In this document: piece by piece, positions 7,408 through 16,432 of the stretch | How the letters are laid out: every line of letters starts with the position of its first letter | Position numbering within the stretch: the first letter of the stretch is position 1 | Source: Amycolatopsis azurea DSM 43854 | GTDB lineage: Bacteria > Actinomycetota > Actinomycetes > Mycobacteriales > Pseudonocardiaceae | Length of the DNA stretch: 64,000 nt | Assembly (NCBI RefSeq): GCF_001995215.1 | Contig: NZ_MUXN01000005.1 | Span: forward strand, 186,001 to 250,000 | Direction: 5' to 3' | Program-made: the position numbers and the translations under genes | Notes under the pieces: model-generated | Databases searched by the model: none | Told to the model about the DNA's origin: nothing | What the model saw: only the letters and a program-made list of their open reading frames with translations

Positions 7408-8511
7408 TCAGCCGAGGACCAGGGAGGTCCCGGTCGCGGACAACGCCGGCCGGACCGGGAAGAAGTACGTCACCGAGCTGTTGCCGCCGGACAACATGCC
7501 CTGCGCCTGGTTGCCCGCGATGAACGAGCCGCCGGAGTCGCCCGCCTGCGAGCGCACGTTGGTGGCGGTCATGCCGTAGACCGTGCCCTCGGAGTAGCGG
7601 ACGGTCTGGTTCTTGGCGCCGACGGTGCCGCAGGTCCAGCCGGTGGTCGAGCCCGACTTGCAGACCGAGGCGCCGGTGGCCGCCTCGTTCGAGCCGCTGA
7701 CGCGGGTGCCGTTGTTGATGACGCCGCGCGGCGTCCAGTTGCTGTTGACCCGGACGCTGGCGTAGTCGTTGTTCGGGAAACTGACGCGGGAGAACGAGCC
7801 CATCGCGACCCGGTTGGAGCCGGTCACGGTGCCGGGGCCGCAGTGTCCGGCGGTGAGGAAGCCGCCGTTGACCGAGAAGCCGATCGAGCAGCGCGAAGAG
7901 TTGTTGATGTAGTAGGCGTCACCACCGCGGACGTCGTACTTCAGGGTCGGCGCCGAAGAGGTCTCGACCACCGAGACGGCGGTCTTGTCCACTCCGGTCT
8001 TCTCCAGGTACGAGTCGACGACGCCGCTCTTGCCCGGCAGGACGTTCAGCGTCACGCGGTTGGTCTTGGTGTCGACACCCCAGCCGGTGATCGCGCCGTC
8101 CGCCGCGCGCTCACCCGCGTTCAGTTTGTCCACAGTGGAATCGAGCTGGGCGGCCGAGAACCGCACGAGTTCCGCTTCCGCGCCGCTCGCGAGGACCTGC
8201 CCCAGTTTCGCGGCGTCCGTGACGCCGACGCGGAGTTTGCCGGTCGCCTCGTTGTAGCTCGCGCCGCCGAAGCTTCCGGCGAGCGCGGAGGCGAGTGACT
8301 GTTCGAGTGTGCCCGCGGCGGTCTCGCTCTGGATCCGGGCGAGCGCCTGGTCCGCGGTCAGGCCGAGGTCCCGTTGCAGGGCGGGGACCATCTCGGTGTT
8401 GAGCAAGCCGATCGAAGACACAGAGGACGCCGCCGCGGGGGTTCCCGTGACGAGCGCGCCGGTGGCCAGTGCTGCCGTGGCGGCCACACCGAGGAGCTTC
8501 GTGATCTTCAT
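7408..8511 (-). CDS. Secreted S1-family serine protease (streptogrisin/alpha-lytic type) with pro-domain
   Basis: 367 residues: a signal peptide (MKITKLLGVAATAALATGAL, cleavage near AAASS), an N-terminal pro-region of about 150 residues typical of alpha-lytic protease zymogens, and a C-terminal chymotrypsin-fold domain. The triad is visible as GGFLTAGHCGPG (His), FPNNDYASVRV (Asp) and QAGDSGGSFIAG (Ser). Cysteine pairs around His and Ser match streptogrisins. The pro-domain acts as a folding chaperone and is removed by autocleavage. The ribosome-binding site GAGGGAGAAGC precedes the ATG. The gene shares the terminator at 7327-7378 with the ssgA-like gene. Confidence 0.92.
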   Translation of the reverse strand: MKITKLLGVAATAALATGALVTGTPAAASSVSSIGLLNTEMVPALQRDLGLTADQALARIQSETAAGTLEQSLASALAGSFGGASYNEATGKLRVGVTDAAKLGQVLASGAEAELVRFSAAQLDSTVDKLNAGERAADGAITGWGVDTKTNRVTLNVLPGKSGVVDSYLEKTGVDKTAVSVVETSSAPTLKYDVRGGDAYYINNSSRCSIGFSVNGGFLTAGHCGPGTVTGSNRVAMGSFSRVSFPNNDYASVRVNSNWTPRGVINNGTRVSGSNEAATGASVCKSGSTTGWTCGTVGAKNQTVRYSEGTVYGMTATNVRSQAGDSGGSFIAGNQAQGMLSGGNSSVTYFFPVRPALSATGTSLVLG

Positions 8512-8981
8512 GCTTCTCCCTCGTCATCACGCACGGCTCCGGTTCGCCATGCGATAGCCCTCCCCTGACGGGTGAGGGTTCTGGACTCCGGGGAAGCCCG
8601 CAATCCGGGTCGGCGCGGGATAGGTATACCCATTCTTCGGGAACCGAATCCGCTGCTCCGGTGACGATCACTGAGCGCTGGCACCCGTACGGTCACGTCC
8701 TTAAGTAGGGTTTCGAAGCGAATACCTTGCGTAGTCGTAGCCACCCCCTGAACGTGGGATGAATCGCTAGATCGGGTTCTTCGCCGACGTTTCGGGTGCC
8801 TGGTGATTTTCCAACCGACGATCCGTGGTCCAACCGGTGACGGTGCGTTGGCGGACGGCCTAGCGAGATGCCCGCGGTGTCCGTGTTGGGTGGTTTACGA
8901 CCCGGTAGGCAGTGCTTAGGCTCCGCAGGACAACGCACAAGATCGTGTCGGGCTCACCGGGAACTCCCTACCGAGGAGCGC
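8512..8981. other. Intergenic region between divergent S1 protease and LuxR/LAL genes
   Basis: About 470 bases with no convincing gene. It should hold the promoters of both divergent genes. A GAGGAG ribosome-binding site for the LuxR gene lies at 8973-8978. I see no strong palindrome, repeat or RNA motif here. Confidence 0.6.
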
Positions 8982-11924
8982 ATGATGTGGCTTGCCACCC
9001 CTCGCCCGACCTCGGTCTCGGTCCGCGCCGGATCGACGGCACTCGTGGGCCGCGACGTCGAGGTCTCGGCGATCGTGAAGATCCTGCTGCGCCGTCCCGC
9101 CGCCGTGCTGATCGAAGGCGAACCCGGGATGGGCCGCAGCAGGCTGCTCGAAGAGCTGGCCGGACGCCGCGAGTTCGCGGCCACCCGGGTGCTCTCGGGT
9201 GCCTGCCAGCCGATGCGCGAACCGTTCCCGTTCGGACCGGTGCTCGAAGCGCTGCGTTCGGCGGGCGACCGGCCGCTCGGCCCGCTCAGCCCGGTCGCCG
9301 GGGTACTGAGACCCTTGCTGCCCGAACTCGCGGAAAGCCTTCCACCCCAACCGGAACCACTCGCCGATCGGTGCGCCGAACGACACCGTCAGTTCCGCGC
9401 CGTCCGGGAACTCCTGATCGCCTGCGGGCCCGCGCTCGTCCTGATCGACGACCTCCAGTGGGCCGACGAGGGCACCCGTGACCTGATGCGTTTCCTCGCC
9501 TCGGCCATGCCCGCCGAACTGGCCGTCGTCGCGGCCTACCGGACCGGTTCGCCCTCCGGGCCCGGCGCCGGGATCCCGTTCCGCACCCCGCCGAACGTCC
9601 AGACCGCCCGCGTGACGCTGGGCCCGCTCGATGTCGAGGCCGTCGGGAAGCTCGCGGAGGAACTGCTGGACCTGCCGCGGGTTTCCGCGGCGTTCACCGC
9701 GAAACTGCACGAAAGCACCGCCGGGATCCCGTTCGTGGTCGAGGAGACCCTGCGGGCGCTGCGGGACGCCGCCGGACGGCTGCCGATCGGCGAAGTGCTC
9801 TCGGATCGGGTCCTGGAGAGCCTCGAAGTCCCGATCTCCCTGCGTGAGGCCATCACCGAACGGCTCGAAGGGCTGCCCGAACCCGCGGTCCGGCTGGCCC
9901 GCGCGGCGGCGGTGCTCGCCGTCCCGTCCGAACCGTCGGTGATCGGCGAACTCGCCTGCCTCACCGGCGACGCGCTCCGGTCGGCACTTCTGTCCACTTT
10001 GGATGGCGGGGTACTCGGCGAACTCGGCGGCGACCGCTACGGCTTCCGGCATCCCTTGGCGCGCAAGGCCGTCTACGACACCGTCAGCGGTCCGGAAAGG
10101 ACCTTGCTGCATTCGCGCGCCATCCAGGTGCTCGCCGCCCAGCAGGTGCCGCCGCTGACCCTGCTGGCGAACCACTCGCGCGCGGCGGGGCGGGCCGAAC
10201 AGTGGCGCCACTACGCCGAAGCGGCCGCCGACGAGGCGATCGCCCAGGGCGACACGTCACGCGCGATCGACCTGCTCCAGTCCGTGCTGGCCGAGGCGGG
10301 ACTCGGCGAGGACGACGTCGCCCGGCTGGCCACGAAACTCAGCCAGGTCGCGCTGCGCGGCTTCCGCCCGGACGTCATCGAAACACTGGAGCGGATCCTC
10401 GAAGACCTCACCGACCTGCGCCCGAGCGTGCGCGGGACGATCCGGCTCAGCCTCGGGATGCTGCTGGTCCGCACGATCGGGCGGCTCGGCCGGGGCCGGG
10501 TCGAGGTGGAGAAGGCGATCGCCGAACTGGTCGACGAGCCGGAGCTGGCCGCCCGCGGGATCAACCTGCTCGCCCAGCCGATCGACGGGCTGACCCCGTT
10601 GTCCTGGCACGAGGTCTGGATGGACCGGGCCCGCGACGTGTTCGACCGGCTCGAAGACCCGGAACTGCGGATCGCGCTCCTCGGCGACCGGATCGCCACC
10701 CGGGCGCACATCGGCGACGGCTCGGCCTGGACCGAGTTCACCGAACTGCCGGACCAGGGCAACGCCGTCGCCGAACGCGTCCAGCTCGCGCGGCTGTGGT
10801 GCAACCTCGCCGACGCGCAATCCTGGGCCGGGCACCTGGCCAGGGCGGAAAAGCTGGTCACGGAAGGGATCCGCCGCGCGACCGACGCCGGAGCGCTCTA
10901 CGCCGCCGGGCTCGCGCAGGGCACCCAGGTCCGGCTGGACTGGGTGCGCGGCGACTGGTCCGGGCTCGCGGAGACCACCGAACAGCTCCGCGACGGCTAT
11001 CCCGACCTCGGTCCCATCGTCATGGAGTGCTCGCTCGTCCTCGGTGGGCTGGCCGCCGTCCGCGGGGAATTCGCCGCCGCGCAACGACACCTGACCGCGG
11101 CGAGCGTGCACTCGCCGGAGCACGGGCCCATGCCGGTCGTCCTTTCGGCGGCGGGGATCCTGATCCGGGTCCTCCTCGCGACGGACGACGTCGACGGCGC
11201 TTGCGCGGCGGCCGACAACGCCGTCGCGGCGGCCCGGCGCAAGGGCGTCTGGGTGTGGGCGGCGGGGCTGGTCCCCGCCGCGGCCGAGGCCTACACGCGC
11301 GCCGGACGCTGGTCGGAGGCGGACGCGGTGGTCGAGGAGTTCGCCCGCGGCGTCGAGGGCAAGGACTCGCCGGTCTCCCGGGTCGCGCTGCTGGCGGGCC
11401 AGGCGATCCTGCTCGACGCGCGCGGCAAACATCCCGCCGCCGCAACGGTTTTCGACGAGGCGGCGGCGGGCTACGAGGCGCTGCCGATGCCGTATCAGGC
11501 CATCGGCGCCCGGGAGCGGGCCGCGCTGTGCCGTCTCACCGCGGGCCGCCTCGACGCGGGACGGCTCACCGCGGGCGACCGCAAGGCGATCGAGGAACTC
11601 GCGGCGGCCGCGGAGGCTTACGAGCGGCTCGGCGCGACCAGGGACGCGGGCCGGTGCCGCCACCAGCTCCGGGAGCACGGCGCGTGGGCGCCCTCGCAAC
11701 GCGGGCGGCGCGGCTACGGTCAGGAACTCTCGCCCCGGGAGCTCGAAGTCGCGCGCATGCTTTCCGACGGGCGGACGAACCGGGAGATAGCGGACGGACT
11801 GTTCCTTTCCCCGCGCACCGTGGAACAACACGTCGCGAAGGTCCTGCGGAAACTCGGGGCCCGGTCACGGACCGACGTGGCCCGCCGGATGACGAATTAC
11901 GCCCCCGCGGCGAGCACCCGGTAG
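8982..11924 (+). CDS. Large LuxR-type ATP-binding regulator (LAL family)
   Basis: About 980 residues in the LAL layout. An N-terminal AAA/NTPase domain (about 20-300) has a Walker A IEGEPGMGRSRLLEEL and Walker B ALVLIDDLQWADE. A long TPR-like helical middle follows. The C-terminal LuxR helix-turn-helix (about 905-965) contains LSPRELEVARMLSDGRTNRE and LFLSPRTVEQHVAKVLRKLG. The P-loop lysine is replaced by arginine (GMGRS), so ATP hydrolysis may be weak. LAL proteins often activate secondary metabolism or carbon use. No metabolic cluster is adjacent; the next gene starts T7SS cassette 1. The frame extends upstream to 8868, but ATG 8982 follows GAGGAG. Confidence 0.88.
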   Translation: MMWLATPRPTSVSVRAGSTALVGRDVEVSAIVKILLRRPAAVLIEGEPGMGRSRLLEELAGRREFAATRVLSGACQPMREPFPFGPVLEALRSAGDRPLGPLSPVAGVLRPLLPELAESLPPQPEPLADRCAERHRQFRAVRELLIACGPALVLIDDLQWADEGTRDLMRFLASAMPAELAVVAAYRTGSPSGPGAGIPFRTPPNVQTARVTLGPLDVEAVGKLAEELLDLPRVSAAFTAKLHESTAGIPFVVEETLRALRDAAGRLPIGEVLSDRVLESLEVPISLREAITERLEGLPEPAVRLARAAAVLAVPSEPSVIGELACLTGDALRSALLSTLDGGVLGELGGDRYGFRHPLARKAVYDTVSGPERTLLHSRAIQVLAAQQVPPLTLLANHSRAAGRAEQWRHYAEAAADEAIAQGDTSRAIDLLQSVLAEAGLGEDDVARLATKLSQVALRGFRPDVIETLERILEDLTDLRPSVRGTIRLSLGMLLVRTIGRLGRGRVEVEKAIAELVDEPELAARGINLLAQPIDGLTPLSWHEVWMDRARDVFDRLEDPELRIALLGDRIATRAHIGDGSAWTEFTELPDQGNAVAERVQLARLWCNLADAQSWAGHLARAEKLVTEGIRRATDAGALYAAGLAQGTQVRLDWVRGDWSGLAETTEQLRDGYPDLGPIVMECSLVLGGLAAVRGEFAAAQRHLTAASVHSPEHGPMPVVLSAAGILIRVLLATDDVDGACAAADNAVAAARRKGVWVWAAGLVPAAAEAYTRAGRWSEADAVVEEFARGVEGKDSPVSRVALLAGQAILLDARGKHPAAATVFDEAAAGYEALPMPYQAIGARERAALCRLTAGRLDAGRLTAGDRKAIEELAAAAEAYERLGATRDAGRCRHQLREHGAWAPSQRGRRGYGQELSPRELEVARMLSDGRTNREIADGLFLSPRTVEQHVAKVLRKLGARSRTDVARRMTNYAPAASTR

Positions 11925-11966
11925 CATCGCCGTGAACGACCGTTATTCCTTTAGGGGCAAGAAAAG

Positions 11967-11980
11967 TGCCCGATCGGGCA
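11967..11980. promoter_or_regulatory. 14-bp palindrome upstream of T7SS cassette 1
   Basis: TGCCCGATCGGGCA is a perfect 14-base palindrome 156 bases before the EspG start. It may be an operator, or a weak terminator for the LAL gene ending at 11924. A possible -10 (TAGTTT) follows near 12043. Confidence 0.35.
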
Positions 11981-12136
11981 TTGTGATCCATTCCATCGGG
12001 TTCAGCGCCGTCGGTGTGGTTCCGTACGGTCATGCGCTGTGCTAGTTTGTTTTGGCCATTAACAAAGTCGGCCCCCTCTCCGCAGGTCAGCCGATCGTGA
12101 CGGGGTACGGCCCCCGTGAGGGAGTAGCGCAGAAGC

Positions 12137-12988
12137 ATGGCTGAGCGAGCCGATTTCGCGCTGGGGACGATCGAGGCGACGGTGGTCGGGCGGGCGCTTG
12201 GCGTCGATGCCCGGTTGTTTCCCTTGCGTGTCCAGAACACCTCGATCGTCCCGGAGCGGTACACCGCGATCGTCCGGAAGGTCTACACCGATCTCGAGCA
12301 GCGCCGCCTGTCGATCAACGGCGAGCTGAGCCCGGCGGTCCGCACCGCGTTCGCGCTGCTGGGCAACCACCGGATCACCGTCTCGATCAACGGCATCGAC
12401 GGTCTCGGCCAGGACATCGCCGTCCTCGCCCTCACCGACGGCAGGCAGGCGCTCGGCATCACGCAGGCCCACGGTGAAGACGACCTGCAGTTCGCGTTGT
12501 TCTCCGACGACGAGCTGGTCGAGGTCCTCTCCGGGGTGCTGCCGCGGATGCGCCCCGCGTCGACCGGCCGCCGCACCATCGTGCAGCAGGAGGAGCGCGC
12601 CGTCTCCGCGATGACCGCGCGCCGTCAGGCCGAAGCCGAGTTCGACGAGGAGGAGACCGACGCGTTCGGCAACCTCCAGTTCACCGGCGTCGTCCGCGCC
12701 CGGCCGGAGGCCCCGGCCCCGCGCAACGACGAGAGCGACCTCGAAGTCCTGGAGCAGGTGCTGGCCGGGCCCCGTCTCGGCGGCGGGTACATCATCGTGA
12801 GCGGGATCGGCCGCCGCGGCGAGCGGCTCCGGTCGACGCCGTTGAGCTGGCTCGACACCGAAGACGGCCGGTACCTAGTCTGGACCGAGACCGACGAAGC
12901 CTCGGGCGCCGTGATCGGTCACTACGACCCGGCCAGTCAGTCGGGCGTGGCGAACGCGATCCGGGACGCCATCGCTGACATCTACTGA
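12137..12988 (+). CDS. EspG-family type VII secretion chaperone (cassette 1)
   Basis: 283 residues resembling EspG, the cytosolic chaperone that binds the tip of PPE proteins and keeps PE-PPE substrates soluble for ESX export. Typical EspG features are the N-terminal alpha/beta segment, the central HGEDDLQFALFSDDELVEVL strand-helix, and the C-terminal RSTPLSWLDTEDGRYLVWTE sheet, where the domain ends in tandem aromatic-rich strands. It opens a five-gene same-strand run (PE-like, PPE-like, EspC-like, YbaB-like) with gaps or overlaps of 30 bases or less. A related EspG gene at 41911-42675 heads a second cassette. No EccC or EccB genes are present, so the secretion machine must be elsewhere. Confidence 0.8.
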   Translation: MAERADFALGTIEATVVGRALGVDARLFPLRVQNTSIVPERYTAIVRKVYTDLEQRRLSINGELSPAVRTAFALLGNHRITVSINGIDGLGQDIAVLALTDGRQALGITQAHGEDDLQFALFSDDELVEVLSGVLPRMRPASTGRRTIVQQEERAVSAMTARRQAEAEFDEEETDAFGNLQFTGVVRARPEAPAPRNDESDLEVLEQVLAGPRLGGGYIIVSGIGRRGERLRSTPLSWLDTEDGRYLVWTETDEASGAVIGHYDPASQSGVANAIRDAIADIY

Positions 12989-13018
12989 CCTTCCTGAACC
13001 CGGCGAGAGGACCCTCCG

Positions 13019-13462
13019 TTGACCGAGGAAGCACAAGAACTACAGCCGACAGCGAAGTTCGAGGCGGTGCAGGACCTGCGGCCCACGGCCGCGTTCAAGC
13101 CGGCCCTCCAAGGCATGGCGCTGAAGCGTATGGCGATGCAGGGCGGCTTCGCCGTCGACGAGACCACCGGCCAAGAGATGATCCGTTCACTCCAAGGTGT
13201 GATCGACAGCCTCGAAGAGCGCTGGAGCGCGCTGACCAAGCTGCAGAAGTCGCCGCCGATGAGCTCCACCGCGACCGCGCAGTGGGTGTCGCAGCACATG
13301 CACGGCACCGCGACGGACGCGCAAGGCCTGCTCACCCAGCTCCAGGCCGCTCGCGCCGAGTTCCCGACCTACGTCGAGGCGATCGAACTCGCCAAGCGGA
13401 ACTACCGCGAACGCGACCACGAGAACCAGCGCAACCTGAAGCAGATCGACACCGAGATCTGA
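13019..13462 (+). CDS. PE-like helical T7SS substrate partner (cassette 1)
   Basis: 147 residues, starting at a TTG preceded by GAGAGGA eight bases upstream. It is almost entirely helical. It carries a QGGFAVDETTG segment at about residues 41-51 and, near the C-terminus, NYRERD, which fits the type VII export signal YxxxD/E. The protein at 41280-41756 in cassette 2 has the same plan (SGGFKISEEG, then LYKGVE) and the same position between EspG and the PPE-like gene. I infer it pairs with the next gene product the way PE pairs with PPE. No domain name is certain. Confidence 0.7.
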   Translation: MTEEAQELQPTAKFEAVQDLRPTAAFKPALQGMALKRMAMQGGFAVDETTGQEMIRSLQGVIDSLEERWSALTKLQKSPPMSSTATAQWVSQHMHGTATDAQGLLTQLQAARAEFPTYVEAIELAKRNYRERDHENQRNLKQIDTEI

Positions 13463-13472
13463 GGAGAGACCC

Positions 13473-15491
13473 GTGACCGAATCCGAGGAGAAGACGGCGA
13501 AGGTCTCCGACCCGAACTCGCCCGACTACGACAAGCTCGACTCGTTCTACGACCCGACGGCCGACTCGTCGTCCGACTACTACGTCGGGCCGCTGGCGGA
13601 CAAGGCCGCCTCGGGCGACGAGATCCGGGCCGGGGCCTCGGCCGGAACGGACCTCCTCTTCAACCTGTTCGGCTGGGGGAAGACGCCGCTCGCCGGCATG
13701 AAGGACCAGTTCACTCAGAAGATGTACGAGGGGCAGCTGGAGAAGGCGCGCGAGGGTCTCGACAAGGACCTGGACATGCGCAAGCCCGGCGACCCGCCGT
13801 CCACGGTCTGGGCCAACGCCACCCACGAGCAGATGCAGTCCGCGATCGCGGAGAACGCGGACCCGGCCGCGGTCGGCGAGACCTCCGAAGAATGGGTCCG
13901 GGCGGGCAACGACCTGGCCGGTCACCAGCGCAATCTGGCGAAGGCGATCAGCGCGAGCACGGCCAACTGGGAGGGCGAGGGCGGCGACGCGGCCCGCGAA
14001 CACCTCGCCGGTGTCGGCAAGTGGCTCGGCGCGACGGCGAACGGCGCGACGCTGACCGGGCGGCAGCAGCAGATCCACTCGCAGACCCTCAACGAGACCC
14101 AGAAGCTCATGAACGCGAACCCGCCGGTGGCGTTCAGTGTGCAGGAGGCCAACGCCAACCTGCAGACGATCAAAGACCCGCAGCTGTACATGGCGCAGCT
14201 CGGGAAGGACCTCGGCACCTTCAAGAAGCAGCAGGACGCGCGCGACCAGGCCGCGAAGGTGATGACCGACTTCGACAGCACGGTCGGCTCGGCGATCGCC
14301 ACCCCGGCGTTCCCGGCTCCGCCGAAGTTGAAGACGGCCCAGGCGACCCAGCAGTTGCGGGGCACCCCCATGTCCGGCGGCGGCGCGGGCGGTGGCGCGG
14401 ACCAACCCGCGACGCTTCGCGACCAGATGGCGCCCAACGGCATTGACGGCACGCAGAACCCCAGCCCGTTCAACGTCGGCTCGGACGGTACGCGTCCGGA
14501 GGGCATCGCCGCTTCGCTCGACGGGAACCCGCAGGGCGGACCCGGCGGCACGGGCGGTGGCCCCGGCGGCATGAGCCCCTTCTCCTCGCCGAACGGCGGC
14601 CCGGCCGGGGGCAATCCCGGCGGCAACCCGGGTGGCGGCTTCCCCGGCGGCGGTTTCCCGGGTGGAGGCGGCCCTGGTGGCGGTCCCGGCGGCGGCCCCG
14701 TCACGAACCCGGTCATGCCCAACATCCCGAACGGGCCGAGCGGCGAGAACTACCGCCCGCCGTCGTCGCCGAACATCAGCATGCCCAAGATCGACGACGG
14801 GACGCACACCACGGGCTACACCCCGCCGTCCGTCTCACCGCCGTCGTTCACCCCGCCGAACATCCCCTTCCCCGAAAGCGGTGGCCCGCGTCCGGGCGGC
14901 GGTCTCCCGTACAACCCGCCGAACATCCCGCTGCCGAACATCCCGGGACCCACCAGCGGCGGACCGAACTCGGTCCCGCCGAGGATCCCGCCGATCAGCC
15001 CCCCGAAGATCCCCAACTTCCCGGAGCCCGGCTCCTCCTACAAGCCCACGCCGTACACCCCGCCCAAGATGCCGAACATCCCCGGTATCCCCGGTGGGGG
15101 CACCGGCGGCAGCGGCTTCGGCGGCGGCAGTGGCGGCCTCGGTGGCAGCGGCATCGGCGGTAGCGGTGCCGGTGGCTCGGGCGCCAGCGGTCTCGGTGGT
15201 GCCGGAAGGTCGACGGGTTCGCTCGGCATGGGCGGCGCCGCGGGCGCGATGGACGCCGAAGCGGCGGCGGCCCGTGCGGCCGGCGCCGGCGGTACCGGCG
15301 GCAAGCCCGGCTCCACCGGCATGGGCCCGATGGGCGGCATGGCACCCGGTGGCGCCAAGGGACAGGGCCAGGACGACAAGGAACACAAGGCCGCCGGATA
15401 CCTCGAATCCGACGACCCGTCGTTCTTCGCGGCCGACGAGGTCGTGGCGCCCCCGGTGATCGGTGACTGGAAGAACAAGGACTGGAAGTGA
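13473..15491 (+). CDS. PPE/WXG-like T7SS substrate with Gly/Pro-rich tail (cassette 1)
   Basis: 672 residues. The helical N-terminal region (about 1-290) contains ASTANWEGEGGDAAREHL, a WXG-type turn (W-E-G), with long helices on each side as in PPE and WXG100 proteins. Residues about 300-640 are low-complexity Gly, Pro, Asn and Ser repeats. The C-terminus returns to ordered sequence, SFFAADEVVAPPVIGDWKN. The motif APPVIG followed by an acidic residue also ends the cassette 2 protein at 39231-40712 (TAPPVIGE). Likely an exported, surface-associated protein that pairs with the preceding PE-like partner. It starts at a GTG after GAGGAGAG and overlaps the next gene by four bases. Confidence 0.72.
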   Translation: MTESEEKTAKVSDPNSPDYDKLDSFYDPTADSSSDYYVGPLADKAASGDEIRAGASAGTDLLFNLFGWGKTPLAGMKDQFTQKMYEGQLEKAREGLDKDLDMRKPGDPPSTVWANATHEQMQSAIAENADPAAVGETSEEWVRAGNDLAGHQRNLAKAISASTANWEGEGGDAAREHLAGVGKWLGATANGATLTGRQQQIHSQTLNETQKLMNANPPVAFSVQEANANLQTIKDPQLYMAQLGKDLGTFKKQQDARDQAAKVMTDFDSTVGSAIATPAFPAPPKLKTAQATQQLRGTPMSGGGAGGGADQPATLRDQMAPNGIDGTQNPSPFNVGSDGTRPEGIAASLDGNPQGGPGGTGGGPGGMSPFSSPNGGPAGGNPGGNPGGGFPGGGFPGGGGPGGGPGGGPVTNPVMPNIPNGPSGENYRPPSSPNISMPKIDDGTHTTGYTPPSVSPPSFTPPNIPFPESGGPRPGGGLPYNPPNIPLPNIPGPTSGGPNSVPPRIPPISPPKIPNFPEPGSSYKPTPYTPPKMPNIPGIPGGGTGGSGFGGGSGGLGGSGIGGSGAGGSGASGLGGAGRSTGSLGMGGAAGAMDAEAAAARAAGAGGTGGKPGSTGMGPMGGMAPGGAKGQGQDDKEHKAAGYLESDDPSFFAADEVVAPPVIGDWKNKDWK

Positions 15492-15820
15492 CAGCAGCTT
15501 CGTTCGAGGTCGACCCGGACGACCTGACCGCGCACGCGAGCCATCTCGACGGGCTCGTGGACCGGCTGAACACCGCGCACGGCGCGACCGGTTCGGCGAT
15601 GTCGGCGGACGCGTACGGCCTGCTGTGCGCGTTCCTGCCGCCGATCGTCAACCCGACGGGCGAACGCGCGGCGGAGGCGATCAAGGCGGCGGGCGAAGGG
15701 GTCCAGGCGACGGCGGACAACGTCCGCACCGCCGCCAAGTCCTATGTGGATGGTGACAAGACCAACGCGGAACCGTTCAAGGCAGACTTCAAGGCCTTGG
15801 ACATCGGAGGAAAGAAGTGA
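15488..15820 (+). CDS. EspC-like ESX secretion-associated protein (cassette 1)
   Basis: 110 residues with the EspC/ESX-1 secretion-associated protein pattern. The N-terminus is FEVDPDDLTAHASHLDGLVD, followed by a helical hairpin, and the C-terminal helix ends in AKSYVDGDKTN, which fits the YxxxD export signal. The GTG start overlaps the preceding stop as GTGA, and the end overlaps the YbaB-like gene, so translation is probably coupled. EspC in mycobacteria is itself an ESX-1 substrate that forms filaments; whether this homologue does so is unknown. Confidence 0.75.
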   Translation: MTAASFEVDPDDLTAHASHLDGLVDRLNTAHGATGSAMSADAYGLLCAFLPPIVNPTGERAAEAIKAAGEGVQATADNVRTAAKSYVDGDKTNAEPFKADFKALDIGGKK

Positions 15821-16347
15821 CGAGGGGTAACGAGCTCGGCGAGCTCATGCTGGATCCCGACGAGGCCCAGCGCAAAATGGACCAGTGGGCCGCGGGCCTG
15901 GAGGAGAAGGCCCAGCGCTACGCGGCCGCCCAGGAGCGGACCGAGCAGCTGCGGCTGACCGCCACCAGCTCCGACGGCGCCGTCAAGGTGACCGTCGGAG
16001 CGGACGGCGGTGTGACGGCCATCGACTTCGGGAACAAGGCCAGGACGTACCCGATGGAGGAACTGTCGCGGCAGATCCTCGCGACCATGCACCAGGCGCA
16101 GGCCGGGATCGCGAACCAGGTCGCCGAGGTCATGCAGGAGTCGCTCGGCGACGAGGACCAGGAGACCAGGGAGCTGATGATCGGCACCCTGCGCAGCCGC
16201 TTCCCCGAGATCGAAGAGGAAGAGCCGCCGGGGTCCGAGCCCGCGCCGCCTCCGCCTCCGCCGCCTTCGGACTCCACTCCGCCGGCGCAGGCTCCTCGCG
16301 ATAGGCGCCACGAAGCTCCGGAGGACGAGGGCAACTCGCCCTGGTAA
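15817..16347 (+). CDS. YbaB/EbfC-family protein in T7SS operon (cassette 1)
   Basis: 176 residues. The YbaB/EbfC fold covers about residues 10-125: an N-terminal helix, the sheet VKVTVGADGGVTAIDFGNKA, and the long helix after YPMEELSRQILATMHQAQ. YbaB proteins are nucleoid-associated DNA-binding dimers. The tail (about 127-176) is acidic and proline-rich with a run of seven prolines, absent from housekeeping YbaB. Position inside a type VII operon, and a second YbaB-like gene at 49131 next to another EspC-like gene, suggest a dedicated role in these systems. Whether it still binds DNA is unknown. Start GTG overlaps the EspC-like stop. Confidence 0.8.
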   Translation: MTRGNELGELMLDPDEAQRKMDQWAAGLEEKAQRYAAAQERTEQLRLTATSSDGAVKVTVGADGGVTAIDFGNKARTYPMEELSRQILATMHQAQAGIANQVAEVMQESLGDEDQETRELMIGTLRSRFPEIEEEEPPGSEPAPPPPPPPSDSTPPAQAPRDRRHEAPEDEGNSPW

Positions 16348-16356
16348 GACCTTTTC

Positions 16357-16413
16357 AGTACATGAAGGCCCCCTTCCTTGCGCCTGGCGCAAGGAAGGGG
16401 GCCTTCATGTACT
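16357..16413. terminator. 28-bp perfect hairpin; 30-nt repeat family locus 2
   Basis: Arms at 16357-16384 and 16386-16413 are exact reverse complements with a one-base loop. A 30-nt unit of the repeat family begins at 16364 (GAAGGCCCCCTTCC) and the next begins at 16394. It lies between the end of cassette 1 and the convergent GGDEF gene, so it probably ends transcription in both directions. Confidence 0.75.
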
Positions 16414-16432
16414 TGTGGGCCGGGCGAGCGGG

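Noticed and set aside
8916..10211. Minus-strand frame opposite the LAL regulator
   Set aside because: No recognisable motif; the opposite strand encodes Walker and LuxR motifs.
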